The translations under genes and the position numbers were made by a program. 6,560 nt of DNA from Hyphomicrobiales bacterium (GTDB taxonomy: Bacteria; Pseudomonadota; Alphaproteobacteria; Rhizobiales; Aestuariivirgaceae): assembly GCA_025356765.1 (NCBI GenBank), contig JANXRO010000102.1, positions 1-6,560 on the forward strand. The letters run 5' to 3'. Position 1 is the first letter of the stretch, and each line of letters begins with the position of its first letter. Below the pieces are notes generated by a model. The model was not told the DNA's origin and did no database searches. It saw only the letters and a list, made by a program, of their open reading frames with translations. Positions 1 through 5,767 of this stretch are shown piece by piece.

Positions 1-1185
1 GCGTCTTAATTCGGCCCATTCTGAAAAGATAAAAGCCGCAATACCGAACACCAGAAACGCAATAGAAAGTGGCCAAAGCGTTCCATCATAATAGCGGCCC
101 ACAAATGCACCCAACACAACAGCGATAAGGGAAGAGAGAGCGCCTGACACGGCCGCAGCCATGCCCGCAATGTGGCCCATGGGTTCCATCGCCATGGCGT
201 TGTAATTGCCAAACAGTAATCCACTGCAAAAGAACGATGCGAAAAACAGAATTCCCACAACGGCAAGTGGCGGATGGCCATTATAGAAAAAATCAAAACA
301 CAGCATCATCGACCAAGCCAAAATAAAACCGATGACGGCCCATTTCGAAATCAGCCGCATTCCCAATTTCACCACAAAATTTCCGTTGGCAATCATGGCC
401 AATGCGATAGCGATTGCAAGGCCACCAAACCACAAAGCGAAATAATCACCTTGCATATATTGTTCGGCAAAAATCTGCTGCGAGGTTCCAAGGTAAGTTG
501 TGAATGCACCAAAAATAAAACCCACCGCAATCGTATAGCCCAAGGCCACTGGATTGCTGATGACCAATCCCGCACTGTGGGCCAATTCTTTTATTGAAAA
601 TGGCAGCCGTTCAGCCTCAGTCAATGTCTCTGTCTGCCGCAACGCCAGCCAGAAGAAACCAGCAATGGCAGCAACAACAAAGCCCGTGAAAATATAACGC
701 CAGCTCGCAACATATAAAACCAATTGCCCAATACTTGGTGCAAGAATTGGCACCAGCATAAACACCGACATGACGAAAGACATGATACGCGCCATTTCGG
801 CACCTTTTGCTCCGTCGCGCACCATGGCGATTGACACAATTCGAGGCGAAGCTGCGCCAAAGCCTTGCAACAATCGACCAGCAATCAACATGGGAAATGT
901 CGTTGAAACCATGCAGAGCAAAGCCCCTGCGATGTAAAAAACCAAACCCATGTAAATTGTGGGTTTGCGCCCAATGGAATCAGAGATCGGCCCAAAAATC
1001 AATGTGCCCACCATCATGCCGGCAAAAAACCCAAGCACGATATATTGCCGATCATTCGGATTGGTCGCGCCCAGTTGCGTGGCAATTTGGCCAACTGCGG
1101 GCAACATGGTATCAATCGACATTGCCACCAAAGCAGTCAATAATGCGACAAGGGCGATAAATTCGTTGGGACGCGTGGTTTGCAT
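1..1185 (-). CDS. Bcr/CflA-family MFS efflux transporter (3' end cut by window edge)
   Basis: Reading the minus strand from ATG at 1185-1183 gives 395 uninterrupted residues to the window edge with no stop, so only the last few residues are probably missing (family members are about 400). It is an inner-membrane proton-driven drug/metabolite antiporter of the major facilitator superfamily, 12-TM type. Visible marks: TM1 with the family-typical SIDTMLPA (residues 23-30), loop 2-3 motif A GPISDSIGRKP (65-75), TM4 RLLQGFGAA (104-112), a VRD at 122-124, motif-C-like LVPILAPSIG (144-153), WRYIF (162-166), a charged central loop near 185-200, and a C-terminal MEPMGHIAGMAAAVSGAL (333-350). The start is supported by an AAAGGA Shine-Dalgarno (minus strand, 1196-1191) five bases upstream. 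It is divergent from the P450, so it may export that enzyme's substrate or product. The substrate cannot be told from sequence. Confidence 0.9.
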   Translation of the reverse strand, partial: MQTTRPNEFIALVALLTALVAMSIDTMLPAVGQIATQLGATNPNDRQYIVLGFFAGMMVGTLIFGPISDSIGRKPTIYMGLVFYIAGALLCMVSTTFPMLIAGRLLQGFGAASPRIVSIAMVRDGAKGAEMARIMSFVMSVFMLVPILAPSIGQLVLYVASWRYIFTGFVVAAIAGFFWLALRQTETLTEAERLPFSIKELAHSAGLVISNPVALGYTIAVGFIFGAFTTYLGTSQQIFAEQYMQGDYFALWFGGLAIAIALAMIANGNFVVKLGMRLISKWAVIGFILAWSMMLCFDFFYNGHPPLAVVGILFFASFFCSGLLFGNYNAMAMEPMGHIAGMAAAVSGALSSLIAVVLGAFVGRYYDGTLWPLSIAFLVFGIAAFIFSEWAELRR

Positions 1186-1254
1186 ATTGATCCTTTGAGA
1201 TCTCTTTACGAAGATGCCGAATATGGGAAGTTATAAAAAAGAGCCATATAGACT
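1186..1254. promoter_or_regulatory. Divergent control region between MFS and P450 genes
   Basis: These 69 bases separate two divergently transcribed genes and must carry both sets of signals. The perfect 8-base palindrome GAGATCTC at 1197-1204 is a possible operator half. A weak plus-strand sigma70-like pair is TTGAGA (1195-1200) with GAATAT (1219-1224), 18 bases apart. On the minus strand a TATAAC lies at 1236-1231 without a clear -35. The MFS gene has a good Shine-Dalgarno (AAAGGA). The P450 has only a weak GAG at 1241-1243. No regulator gene is present nearby. Confidence 0.35.
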
Positions 1255-2472
1255 ATGAAGATTGATTCCAACCGTCGTTCTGTCGACCTAGACCCGCGTG
1301 ACGCGCAATTCTATGCCAATCCATACCCCACCTATCGACGCCTGCAGCAAGAATGCCCGGTTTTTTGGTGGGAACAATATGGCCATTGGTGTTTTTCACG
1401 CCATGAAGATGTTAACGCCCTGTTGCGGGACAGGCGCTTTGGCCGCCAGATTTTGCACGTTGCCACCCGCGAAGAATTGGGCCTGGCCGAACCTGCGCCC
1501 CATCTGAAAGCCTTTCAAGACCATGAACGCCATTCACTGCTGGAACTTGAACCACCGGTTCACACGCGGCTGCGCGGGCTGATAAACCGCGCATTTTTAA
1601 GCCGCCACATTGAAAAAATGAAGCCCTTCATTTTGACTTTGGCAAACCGATTGATTGACGACATTGAAAATCAGAATGACGTTGATTTGCTCAAAGACTA
1701 TGCCACGCCTATTCCAGTTTTGGTCATTTGCCAATTGTTGGGCGCGCCTGCCGAAATGGCCGATCAATTTTTAAAATGGTCGCATGATCATGTGTCGATG
1801 TATATGGCCAGGCGCGATCGCGCAGTGGAAGACCAAGCGGTGAAATCTGTTTTGGAATTTTCAAACTATATGCGCGGCCTTGTTGCAGAGCGGCGCAAAA
1901 ATCCACAGGATGATTTGCTATCCGAACTTTCTCGCGCCAGTGAAGAAGGCCAAAAACTTTCTGAAGATGAGTTGATCACAACTGCCATTTTGCTTTTGAA
2001 CGCTGGCCATGAAGCCACCGTTCACAGCATCGGCAATGGTGTTAAAACGCTGCTGGAAAAAAATTTTCGTGGGCCCATCACGCCAGATTTGATCGAGGAA
2101 GTTTTACGCATAGATCCACCGCTGCACATGTTCACACGCTATGCCTTGGAAGATTTGGAATTTAACGGATTGAACCTGAAAAAAGGCGAAACCGTTGGCC
2201 TGATGTTGGGTGCTGCCAATCACGATGCTGCGCGGTTTTCATCGCCCGAAACATTCAACCCATCGCGCGCACAAAACCAACACGTAAGCTTTGGAGCGGG
2301 CATTCATTTTTGTGTGGGTGCACCCTTGGCACGATTGGAAATGTTGATTGCCTTTGAAGAATTGTTCAAGCGTTTGCCGAATATGAAATTGGTTGGCACG
2401 CCTCGGTATAAAGATGTTTATCATTTTCACGGATTGGAAGAATTGCGCATTCAGCCAAATTCTTTGAGATAG
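1255..2472 (+). CDS. Cytochrome P450 (bacterial class I, soluble)
   Basis: This is a heme-thiolate monooxygenase of 405 residues, the usual length for soluble bacterial P450s, with no signal peptide or membrane anchor. Signatures seen in order: an N-terminal DPRDAQFYANPYPTYRRL-type segment (13-30), the C-helix region EPPVHTRLRGLINRAF (99-114), the I-helix oxygen-activation motif AGHEAT (250-255, with Glu in the acid position and Thr255), the K-helix ExxR as E282-VL-R285, PETFNPSR (331-338), and the heme loop FGAGIHFCVGAPLARLE (346-362) with Cys353 as the iron ligand. All catalytic residues are intact. ATG 1255 is the first possible start because an in-frame TAG lies at 1249-1251. No ferredoxin or ferredoxin reductase lies in the window, so electron partners must come from elsewhere. 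Its 3' end overlaps the convergent phosphotransferase. The substrate and CYP family number cannot be assigned from sequence alone. Confidence 0.95.
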   Translation: MKIDSNRRSVDLDPRDAQFYANPYPTYRRLQQECPVFWWEQYGHWCFSRHEDVNALLRDRRFGRQILHVATREELGLAEPAPHLKAFQDHERHSLLELEPPVHTRLRGLINRAFLSRHIEKMKPFILTLANRLIDDIENQNDVDLLKDYATPIPVLVICQLLGAPAEMADQFLKWSHDHVSMYMARRDRAVEDQAVKSVLEFSNYMRGLVAERRKNPQDDLLSELSRASEEGQKLSEDELITTAILLLNAGHEATVHSIGNGVKTLLEKNFRGPITPDLIEEVLRIDPPLHMFTRYALEDLEFNGLNLKKGETVGLMLGAANHDAARFSSPETFNPSRAQNQHVSFGAGIHFCVGAPLARLEMLIAFEELFKRLPNMKLVGTPRYKDVYHFHGLEELRIQPNSLR

Positions 2473-3410
2473 TTTTCGCAAAGGTCTGCTGTGCCATAAG
2501 TGTAATCCACGCCCATGGATTTTGCCAAATTCGTTTCAGAATGCGAACCAATCCAGGCCACCAACAAAAGCCTTCGCAACATCATAAATGTTGCAATTTC
2601 ATTCTCGTCTTCTCTGGCCAAATCCGCCACGCGGCGATAACCGGTTTTCCATGCATCAAGCAAAGTGGGCACTTGGCGCGCGTGTTCATAAAATGAAACG
2701 GGAGTTACAGCATCATACATAAACCAGCCAAAACCACAGTCATCAAAATCAATCACCTTCACGGCGGTGCCATCCACCAGAAGATTGGCCATGCGCAAAT
2801 CAGCGTGGATCAACCCGAAGCGATTTTTATGTTTGCCATAGTGGCCCAAGCGAATGCCGATCAAATCCACCGCGCGGGCAAAAAGTGCAGCATGAGCAGC
2901 ATCAACGCCCAACCCATCGCGCCACTTGCCCCAATGCGGATTATTCTCGCCTAAGCTTGTTTCAAAATCCCATGTGAATCGTTCAAAACTTTTTGGGCGC
3001 TGCCATTGCTTGGCGTGCATGTGCATGCGGGCGGTTTGTTCGCCTAAAATTTCAAATGGGCCTTCAAGATTGTGATGGATAGTTGGCTCTATGCCTTGCT
3101 CCCACTCAAACAAAACAACATGGCGGCCCAACGCGTCTTGGATGAATTGGCCATTAAGGCCAGCCACGGGTTTTGGAGTGATCACAATTTCGCTTTGGCG
3201 CAAGTCAATCAACCACGCCAATTCAGACGCAATGGCGGCCTTCGAATGATAGTGCTGACGATGAATGCGCAATGCAAAGCGCTGGCCTGCAATGGTGTTG
3301 ATTTCATACGTCGCGTTTTCAGAAATGTTGATCAGCCGCACGGTGCAACCCGGCGGCAGGCCATAAAACTTCAGGGCATGTTCGGCTAAACTAAGGCTCA
3401 ATAGAAACAC
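2451..3410 (-). CDS. APH-fold phosphotransferase (SrkA / homoserine kinase type II-like)
   Basis: A 319-residue cytoplasmic kinase of the aminoglycoside-phosphotransferase (APH) Pfam fold. Visible: an N-lobe with INISENATYEI (27-37) and the ATP-lobe strand FALRIHR (45-51), the catalytic Brenner motif as H202-A-D204-LRMA-N209, and the metal-binding DFD as D221-F-D223. All core catalytic residues are present. Relatives include homoserine kinase II, hydroxylysine/choline-type kinases and the SrkA/RdoA protein kinase. The substrate here is unknown, and aminoglycoside resistance should not be assumed. The chosen start is GTG at 3410-3408, giving the family-typical N-terminus. The ATG at 3415-3413 is out of frame and hits a stop after five codons, and an in-frame TAG lies at 3431-3429. 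A sigma70-like promoter lies just upstream, but there is no clear Shine-Dalgarno. The last 22 bases overlap the convergent P450 gene. Confidence 0.88.
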   Translation of the reverse strand: MFLLSLSLAEHALKFYGLPPGCTVRLINISENATYEINTIAGQRFALRIHRQHYHSKAAIASELAWLIDLRQSEIVITPKPVAGLNGQFIQDALGRHVVLFEWEQGIEPTIHHNLEGPFEILGEQTARMHMHAKQWQRPKSFERFTWDFETSLGENNPHWGKWRDGLGVDAAHAALFARAVDLIGIRLGHYGKHKNRFGLIHADLRMANLLVDGTAVKVIDFDDCGFGWFMYDAVTPVSFYEHARQVPTLLDAWKTGYRRVADLAREDENEIATFMMLRRLLLVAWIGSHSETNLAKSMGVDYTYGTADLCENYLKEFG

Positions 3411-3444
3411 CGCATTCTGAATGCTAAACTATTTTTCATGCCTG

Positions 3445-3473
3445 CATAAAAGTCAGTGCCTGCTGCAAGTCAA
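3445..3473 (-). promoter_or_regulatory. Sigma70-like promoter for the phosphotransferase
   Basis: On the minus strand TTGACT (3473-3468, five of six matches to TTGACA) is followed after 16 bases by TTTTAT (3451-3446), or after 17 by TTTATG (3450-3445). Transcription would begin near 3438, about 28 bases before the GTG start, which fits a short leader. The 7-base sequence TGCCTGC occurs on the plus strand at 3439-3445 and 3457-3463, bracketing the -10 box, and may be a repressor site. The call rests on spacing and the -35 match; the -10 is mediocre. Confidence 0.5.
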
Positions 3474-3482
3474 GCAGATAGC

Positions 3483-3507
3483 AAAAGACCGGCCAAACCT
3501 TTGGCCG
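3483..3507 (-). terminator. Putative intrinsic terminator of the small RNA
   Basis: The inverted repeat CGGCCAAACCTTTGGCCG (3490-3507) gives a perfect 8-bp arm pair with a 2-base spacer, effectively a 6- to 7-bp stem with a short loop. On the minus strand it is followed by GTCTTTT (3489-3483), a short interrupted U-run. On the plus strand no T-run follows, so only the minus-strand reading makes a terminator. It lies just upstream of the phosphotransferase -35 box (3473), separating the two units. The short U-run makes strength uncertain. It could instead be a protein-binding palindrome. Confidence 0.42.
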
Positions 3508-3587
3508 ATAAAAACTATTTACAATGTCAAACAGCAGGGGTTCCTTGTGGAAGGGAACCCGGTTGCTCGGTTGGAACGAGCATGAAT
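3483..3587 (-). ncRNA. Candidate small RNA with two stem-loops and a terminator
   Basis: Read on the minus strand, this stretch has the layout of a free-standing small RNA of roughly 105 nt. A sigma70-like promoter (TTGATA-N17-TATATA) would start transcription near 3587. Stem-loop 1 follows at once (TGCTCG / CGAGCA, 3582-3564, 7-nt loop TTCCAAC). Three bases later comes stem-loop 2 (GGGTTCC / GGAACCC, 3560-3538, loop CTTCCACAA). An unpaired A/T-rich linker leads to an 8-bp hairpin (3507-3490) and then TCTTTT. Both loops carry the pyrimidine-rich UUCCA, the kind of exposed element small RNAs of this bacterial class use against ribosome binding sites; that role is inferred. I do not recognise the RNA family. 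Alternatives: a regulatory leader of the phosphotransferase with an attenuator, or, on the other strand, part of the MttB-family upstream region. Function unknown. Confidence 0.42.
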
Positions 3588-3600
3588 AGGCTTATATAAC
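3571..3600 (+). promoter_or_regulatory. Candidate promoter for the MttB-family gene (upstream)
   Basis: TTGGAA (3571-3576, four of six matches) and TATAAC (3595-3600, five of six) lie 18 bases apart, predicting a start near 3607 and a leader of about 119 nt. It overlaps the opposite-strand promoter at 3593-3621, so the two could exclude each other. A second, weaker option is TTGCCG (3660-3665) with TCTAAT (3685-3690), 19 bases apart, giving a leader of about 30 nt. The sequence alone does not decide between them. Confidence 0.33.
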
Positions 3601-3621
3601 ATATCGTAGGATTTTTATCAA
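3593..3621 (-). promoter_or_regulatory. Sigma70-like promoter facing the stem-loop region
   Basis: On the minus strand TTGATA (3621-3616, five of six matches to TTGACA) and TATATA (3598-3593, four of six) are separated by exactly 17 bases. The predicted start at about 3587 falls only five bases before the first stem-loop. The -10 sequence is self-complementary, so it overlaps the plus-strand TATAAC (3595-3600) considered for the MttB-family gene. Confidence 0.45.
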
Positions 3622-3647
3622 GTCTTATTTTGTCGTTTCTTGAATAA

Positions 3648-3682
3648 TTTTGGCGTTTGTTGCCGCCCTGCTGTTTTTGGCG
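3648..3682 (+). repeat. Direct repeat TTTTGGCG in the MttB-family leader
   Basis: Two exact copies of TTTTGGCG occur at 3648-3655 and 3675-3682, 27 bases apart. The CGCC between them (3664-3667) can pair with GGCG of either copy, giving two short, mutually exclusive 4-bp hairpins. This may be an operator pair or a minor RNA switch, but 8-base repeats in a T/G-rich leader can arise by chance. Confidence 0.3.
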
Positions 3683-3725
3683 CGTCTAATGCTGGAGTGG
3701 TGAAAGAATCTCAACTGGGGATCAA

Positions 3726-5297
3726 ATGACTGAACTTGAAGCACAACCAACAGGTCGCCGCGCAAGAGGCGGAGCAGATGCACGCCGCGCCATGCGGGGT
3801 TCAACCGAGGTTAAGCAGGCGGGTTACATTCGCCGCAAAGTGAAGCTTTACGAACCCTATTCCGATGACCAGTTGGAGTTGATTGAAAACAACGCTGAAC
3901 TTGTTTTGCAAGAAACCGGCATTGATTTTTATGAAGATGAAGAAGCAGTGGCCATGTGGAAAGCTGTGGGCGCTGATGTTAAAGCATCGCCCCTTGAAGC
4001 GCGGCGCTTTCGTGTGCGCTTTCCTCGCGGATTAGTCCGTTCACTGATTAAAACAGCACCCCGCGAATATGTGCAACATGCCCGCAACCCCGCCAATAGT
4101 GTGGTAATCGGCGGCAACAATATGGTGTTTGCTCCGGTCTATGGCCCCCCCTTCATTCGCAATCTTGATGAAGGCCGGCGCTATGCCACGATTGAAGACT
4201 TTCGTAATTTTGCCAAACTGGTTTATATGTTGCCGTCATTGCATCATGCAGGTGGCACGTTGTGTGAACCTGTGGATATTCCTGTGGCCAAACGCCATTT
4301 GGATATGATTTACACCCACATCAAATATTCAGACAAACCTTTCATGGCTTCGGTCACGTCGGGTGAACGTTCGGCTGATTCGGTTGCGATGGCGCAAATG
4401 CTTTTTGGCAAAGAATTTGTCGACCAAAATTGTGTGATGACATCTTTGATCAACGCCAATTCCCCCATGGTTTGGGATGGCGTGATGTTGGGTGCCTTGA
4501 AAGTTTTGGCAAGGGCAAATCAGGCTTGCGTAATTTCACCCTTCATCGTCGCGGGTGCCATGTCGCCCACCACAACGGTTGGAACGCTTACCCAAATTTT
4601 GGCTGAAGCTTCTGTGGGCATTGCCTTCACGCAACTTTGCAGGCCAGGCGCACCTGTGGTGTTTGGAACCTTTGCTGCATCGATGTCGATGCAATCTGGT
4701 GCCCCAACATTTGGCACGCCTGAACCTGCGCATGTTACATTTGGTGCCGCCCAGTTAGCGCGGCGGATGGGTGTGCCGTTTCGTTCAGGCGGTGGTTTAT
4801 GCGGATCAAAAATTCCAGACGCACAAGCCGCCTATGAAAGTTCAAACACATTGTGGTCTACGCTTTTGTCGGGTGTTAATTTTTGTTTGCATTCGGCTGG
4901 CTGGTTGGAAGGGGGCTTGTCGTCTGGCTATGAAAAGCTGATCATGGACGCCGACCAACTCACCATGTTCCAGAAATTTGCCGAAGGTGTGGATTTCTCG
5001 GAGAACGGCCAAGCGATGGATGCCATCCGCGAAGTTGGCCCGGGTGCTCATTATTTGGGTTGCGAACACACGCAAAAGAATTTTGAAACTGCGTTCTGGC
5101 GCTCTGGCTTGGCAGATAACAACAGCTTTGAACAATGGCGCGATGACGGCGAAAAAGACATTGTGGTTCGCGCCAATACGAAATGGAAAAACATGCTGCG
5201 CGAATATGTGGCCCCGCCTCTTGATCAAGGTATTGACGAAGGCTTGCAAGACTTCATGGCTAAACGAAAAGAAGTGCTGCCGGATAATGTGAGTTAG
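3726..5297 (+). CDS. Trimethylamine methyltransferase (MttB) family protein, non-pyrrolysine
   Basis: A 523-residue cytoplasmic protein of the MttB family. Archaeal MttB moves a methyl group from trimethylamine to a corrinoid protein using pyrrolysine encoded by an in-frame TAG. Here the frame is open throughout, with no amber codon. Characterised relatives lacking pyrrolysine include MtgB (glycine betaine) and MtpB (proline betaine). Visible: an Arg/Gly/Ala-rich, probably disordered start (residues 10-25), family segments FAPVYGPPF (135-143), CEPVDIPVAKRHLDMIY (180-196), MTSLINANSPMVWDG (238-252) and ISPFIVAGAMSPTTTVGTL (270-288), and SGGGLCGSKIPDAQAAYE (354-371), the region that I believe corresponds to the pyrrolysine site. 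ATG 3726 has GGGG five bases upstream and an in-frame TAA at 3687-3689. No corrinoid protein or reactivase gene is present. The substrate is unproven; a quaternary amine is most likely. Its end overlaps the convergent VOC gene by 4 bases. Confidence 0.9.
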   Translation: MTELEAQPTGRRARGGADARRAMRGSTEVKQAGYIRRKVKLYEPYSDDQLELIENNAELVLQETGIDFYEDEEAVAMWKAVGADVKASPLEARRFRVRFPRGLVRSLIKTAPREYVQHARNPANSVVIGGNNMVFAPVYGPPFIRNLDEGRRYATIEDFRNFAKLVYMLPSLHHAGGTLCEPVDIPVAKRHLDMIYTHIKYSDKPFMASVTSGERSADSVAMAQMLFGKEFVDQNCVMTSLINANSPMVWDGVMLGALKVLARANQACVISPFIVAGAMSPTTTVGTLTQILAEASVGIAFTQLCRPGAPVVFGTFAASMSMQSGAPTFGTPEPAHVTFGAAQLARRMGVPFRSGGGLCGSKIPDAQAAYESSNTLWSTLLSGVNFCLHSAGWLEGGLSSGYEKLIMDADQLTMFQKFAEGVDFSENGQAMDAIREVGPGAHYLGCEHTQKNFETAFWRSGLADNNSFEQWRDDGEKDIVVRANTKWKNMLREYVAPPLDQGIDEGLQDFMAKRKEVLPDNVS

Positions 5298-5707
5298 GCG
5301 CTTTTAAACGCCGCATTGATCTCAATGAGGTGGAAATCATAGTCCATCACATAGACCTGCGAATAGCCCGCCATGCTTTTCGGTTTGACGATAATCCGCT
5401 TGGGGTCGTCGTGGCCCAAATCTTCGCGATAGCCAAATTGCTTAAGCCTTCCGATCATACTTTCAAAATCCTCAATGCGGATGGCAAAGTGGATGTCATC
5501 TGCACCGATGGTTCGGGTCACAGGAAACGTGCCATCGGGAACATAGGTCACGTGAACTTCAGCAGCGCCAAACCTCAGCCACCTTCCATCGATTGGAAAG
5601 GCCGGACGGTCGACGGCCGTGAAACCAAGAACTTCAATGTAAAACGAAGCTGCTTTTGCCACCGCTTTGGTTGGCACAGAAACATGATGCAGATAGGCGT
5701 TGTTCAT
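5294..5707 (-). CDS. VOC-superfamily (glyoxalase/dioxygenase fold) protein
   Basis: A 137-residue single-unit vicinal-oxygen-chelate protein with two beta-alpha-beta-beta-beta modules. Module one runs from LHHVSVPTKAVAKAASFYIEVLGF (split as residues 6-18 and 19-29) to VHVTYV (51-56). Module two runs from DDIHFAIRI (70-78) to the final strand QVYVMDYDFHLIEI (117-130). Candidate metal ligands are His8, His52, His73 and Glu129, consistent with a metal-dependent VOC enzyme. The reaction cannot be assigned: glyoxalase I, extradiol dioxygenase, epimerase and fosfomycin-resistance proteins share this fold. The start is ATG 5707-5705 because AAGGGGAG lies five bases upstream; a GTG ten codons earlier (5737-5735) lacks this support. 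It follows the EamA-type gene on the same strand after 60 bases, so co-transcription is likely. Its stop overlaps that of the convergent MttB-family gene. Confidence 0.85.
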   Translation of the reverse strand: MNNAYLHHVSVPTKAVAKAASFYIEVLGFTAVDRPAFPIDGRWLRFGAAEVHVTYVPDGTFPVTRTIGADDIHFAIRIEDFESMIGRLKQFGYREDLGHDDPKRIIVKPKSMAGYSQVYVMDYDFHLIEINAAFKSA

Positions 5708-5712
5708 CAGAA

Positions 5713-5720
5713 CTCCCCTT
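5713..5720 (-). promoter_or_regulatory. Strong ribosome binding site fixing the VOC start
   Basis: The minus strand reads AAGGGGAG at 5720-5713, then five bases, then ATG at 5707. It lies inside the frame that would be translated from the upstream GTG at 5737, which argues that the ATG is the true start. Confidence 0.7.
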
Positions 5721-5767
5721 TTTTGAAAGCCTAGCACGCGGATTTCGGAAATTACAGGGACGACGAT

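Larger units (their letters stand above)
3411..3725. other. 315-base intergenic region with several signals
   Basis: No convincing protein gene lies here. In-frame ATGs at 3582 and 3689 open only 5- and 4-codon frames. Reading left to right it holds the phosphotransferase promoter (about 3445-3473), an 8-bp inverted repeat (3490-3507), two adjacent stem-loops (3538-3560 and 3564-3582), an AT-rich promoter-like stretch (3593-3621), and a T/G-rich leader (3622-3725). The leader contains two copies of TTTTGGCG (3648-3655 and 3675-3682) and the Shine-Dalgarno of the MttB-family gene (GGGG, 3717-3720). The ordered structure suggests more than one transcription unit in the gap. Confidence 0.7.

Noticed and set aside
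274..597. Plus-strand open frame of 107 codons inside the MFS gene region
   Set aside because: It is antisense to the continuous MFS frame and shows no family features.
3538..3582. Guanidine-II (mini-ykkC) riboswitch, because of two tandem hairpins
   Set aside because: That class has ACGR tetraloops on both hairpins; here the loops are 7-9 bases and neither contains ACGR.
3582..3599. Five-codon leader peptide (ATG at 3582)
   Set aside because: Very short, with only a poor ribosome binding site and no run of regulatory codons; likely chance.
3490..3725. Full cobalamin riboswitch upstream of the MttB-family gene
   Set aside because: Only a short AAGGGAACCCGGT string matches. The GCTG...CCCGCAACTG core and the downstream B12 box are missing from the rest of the gap.
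4842..5249. Open frame of 135 codons antisense to the MttB-family gene
   Set aside because: It lies wholly inside a confidently identified gene, has no recognisable domain, and looks like a by-product of the coding strand's composition.
3726..5297. Pyrrolysine-encoding in-frame TAG
   Set aside because: The reading frame is open from ATG to the terminal TAG, with no internal stop, and the protein already has full family length at that terminal codon.
5294..5737. Longer VOC protein starting at GTG 5737
   Set aside because: The extra ten residues lie over the strong AAGGGGAG ribosome binding site and do not resemble the start of the fold; ATG 5707 is better.
5742..5752. ATTTCGGAAAT palindrome between EamA-type and VOC genes as a terminator
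   Set aside because: The arms are five bases with one central base, which cannot form an RNA hairpin, and no T-run follows; at most a weak protein site.
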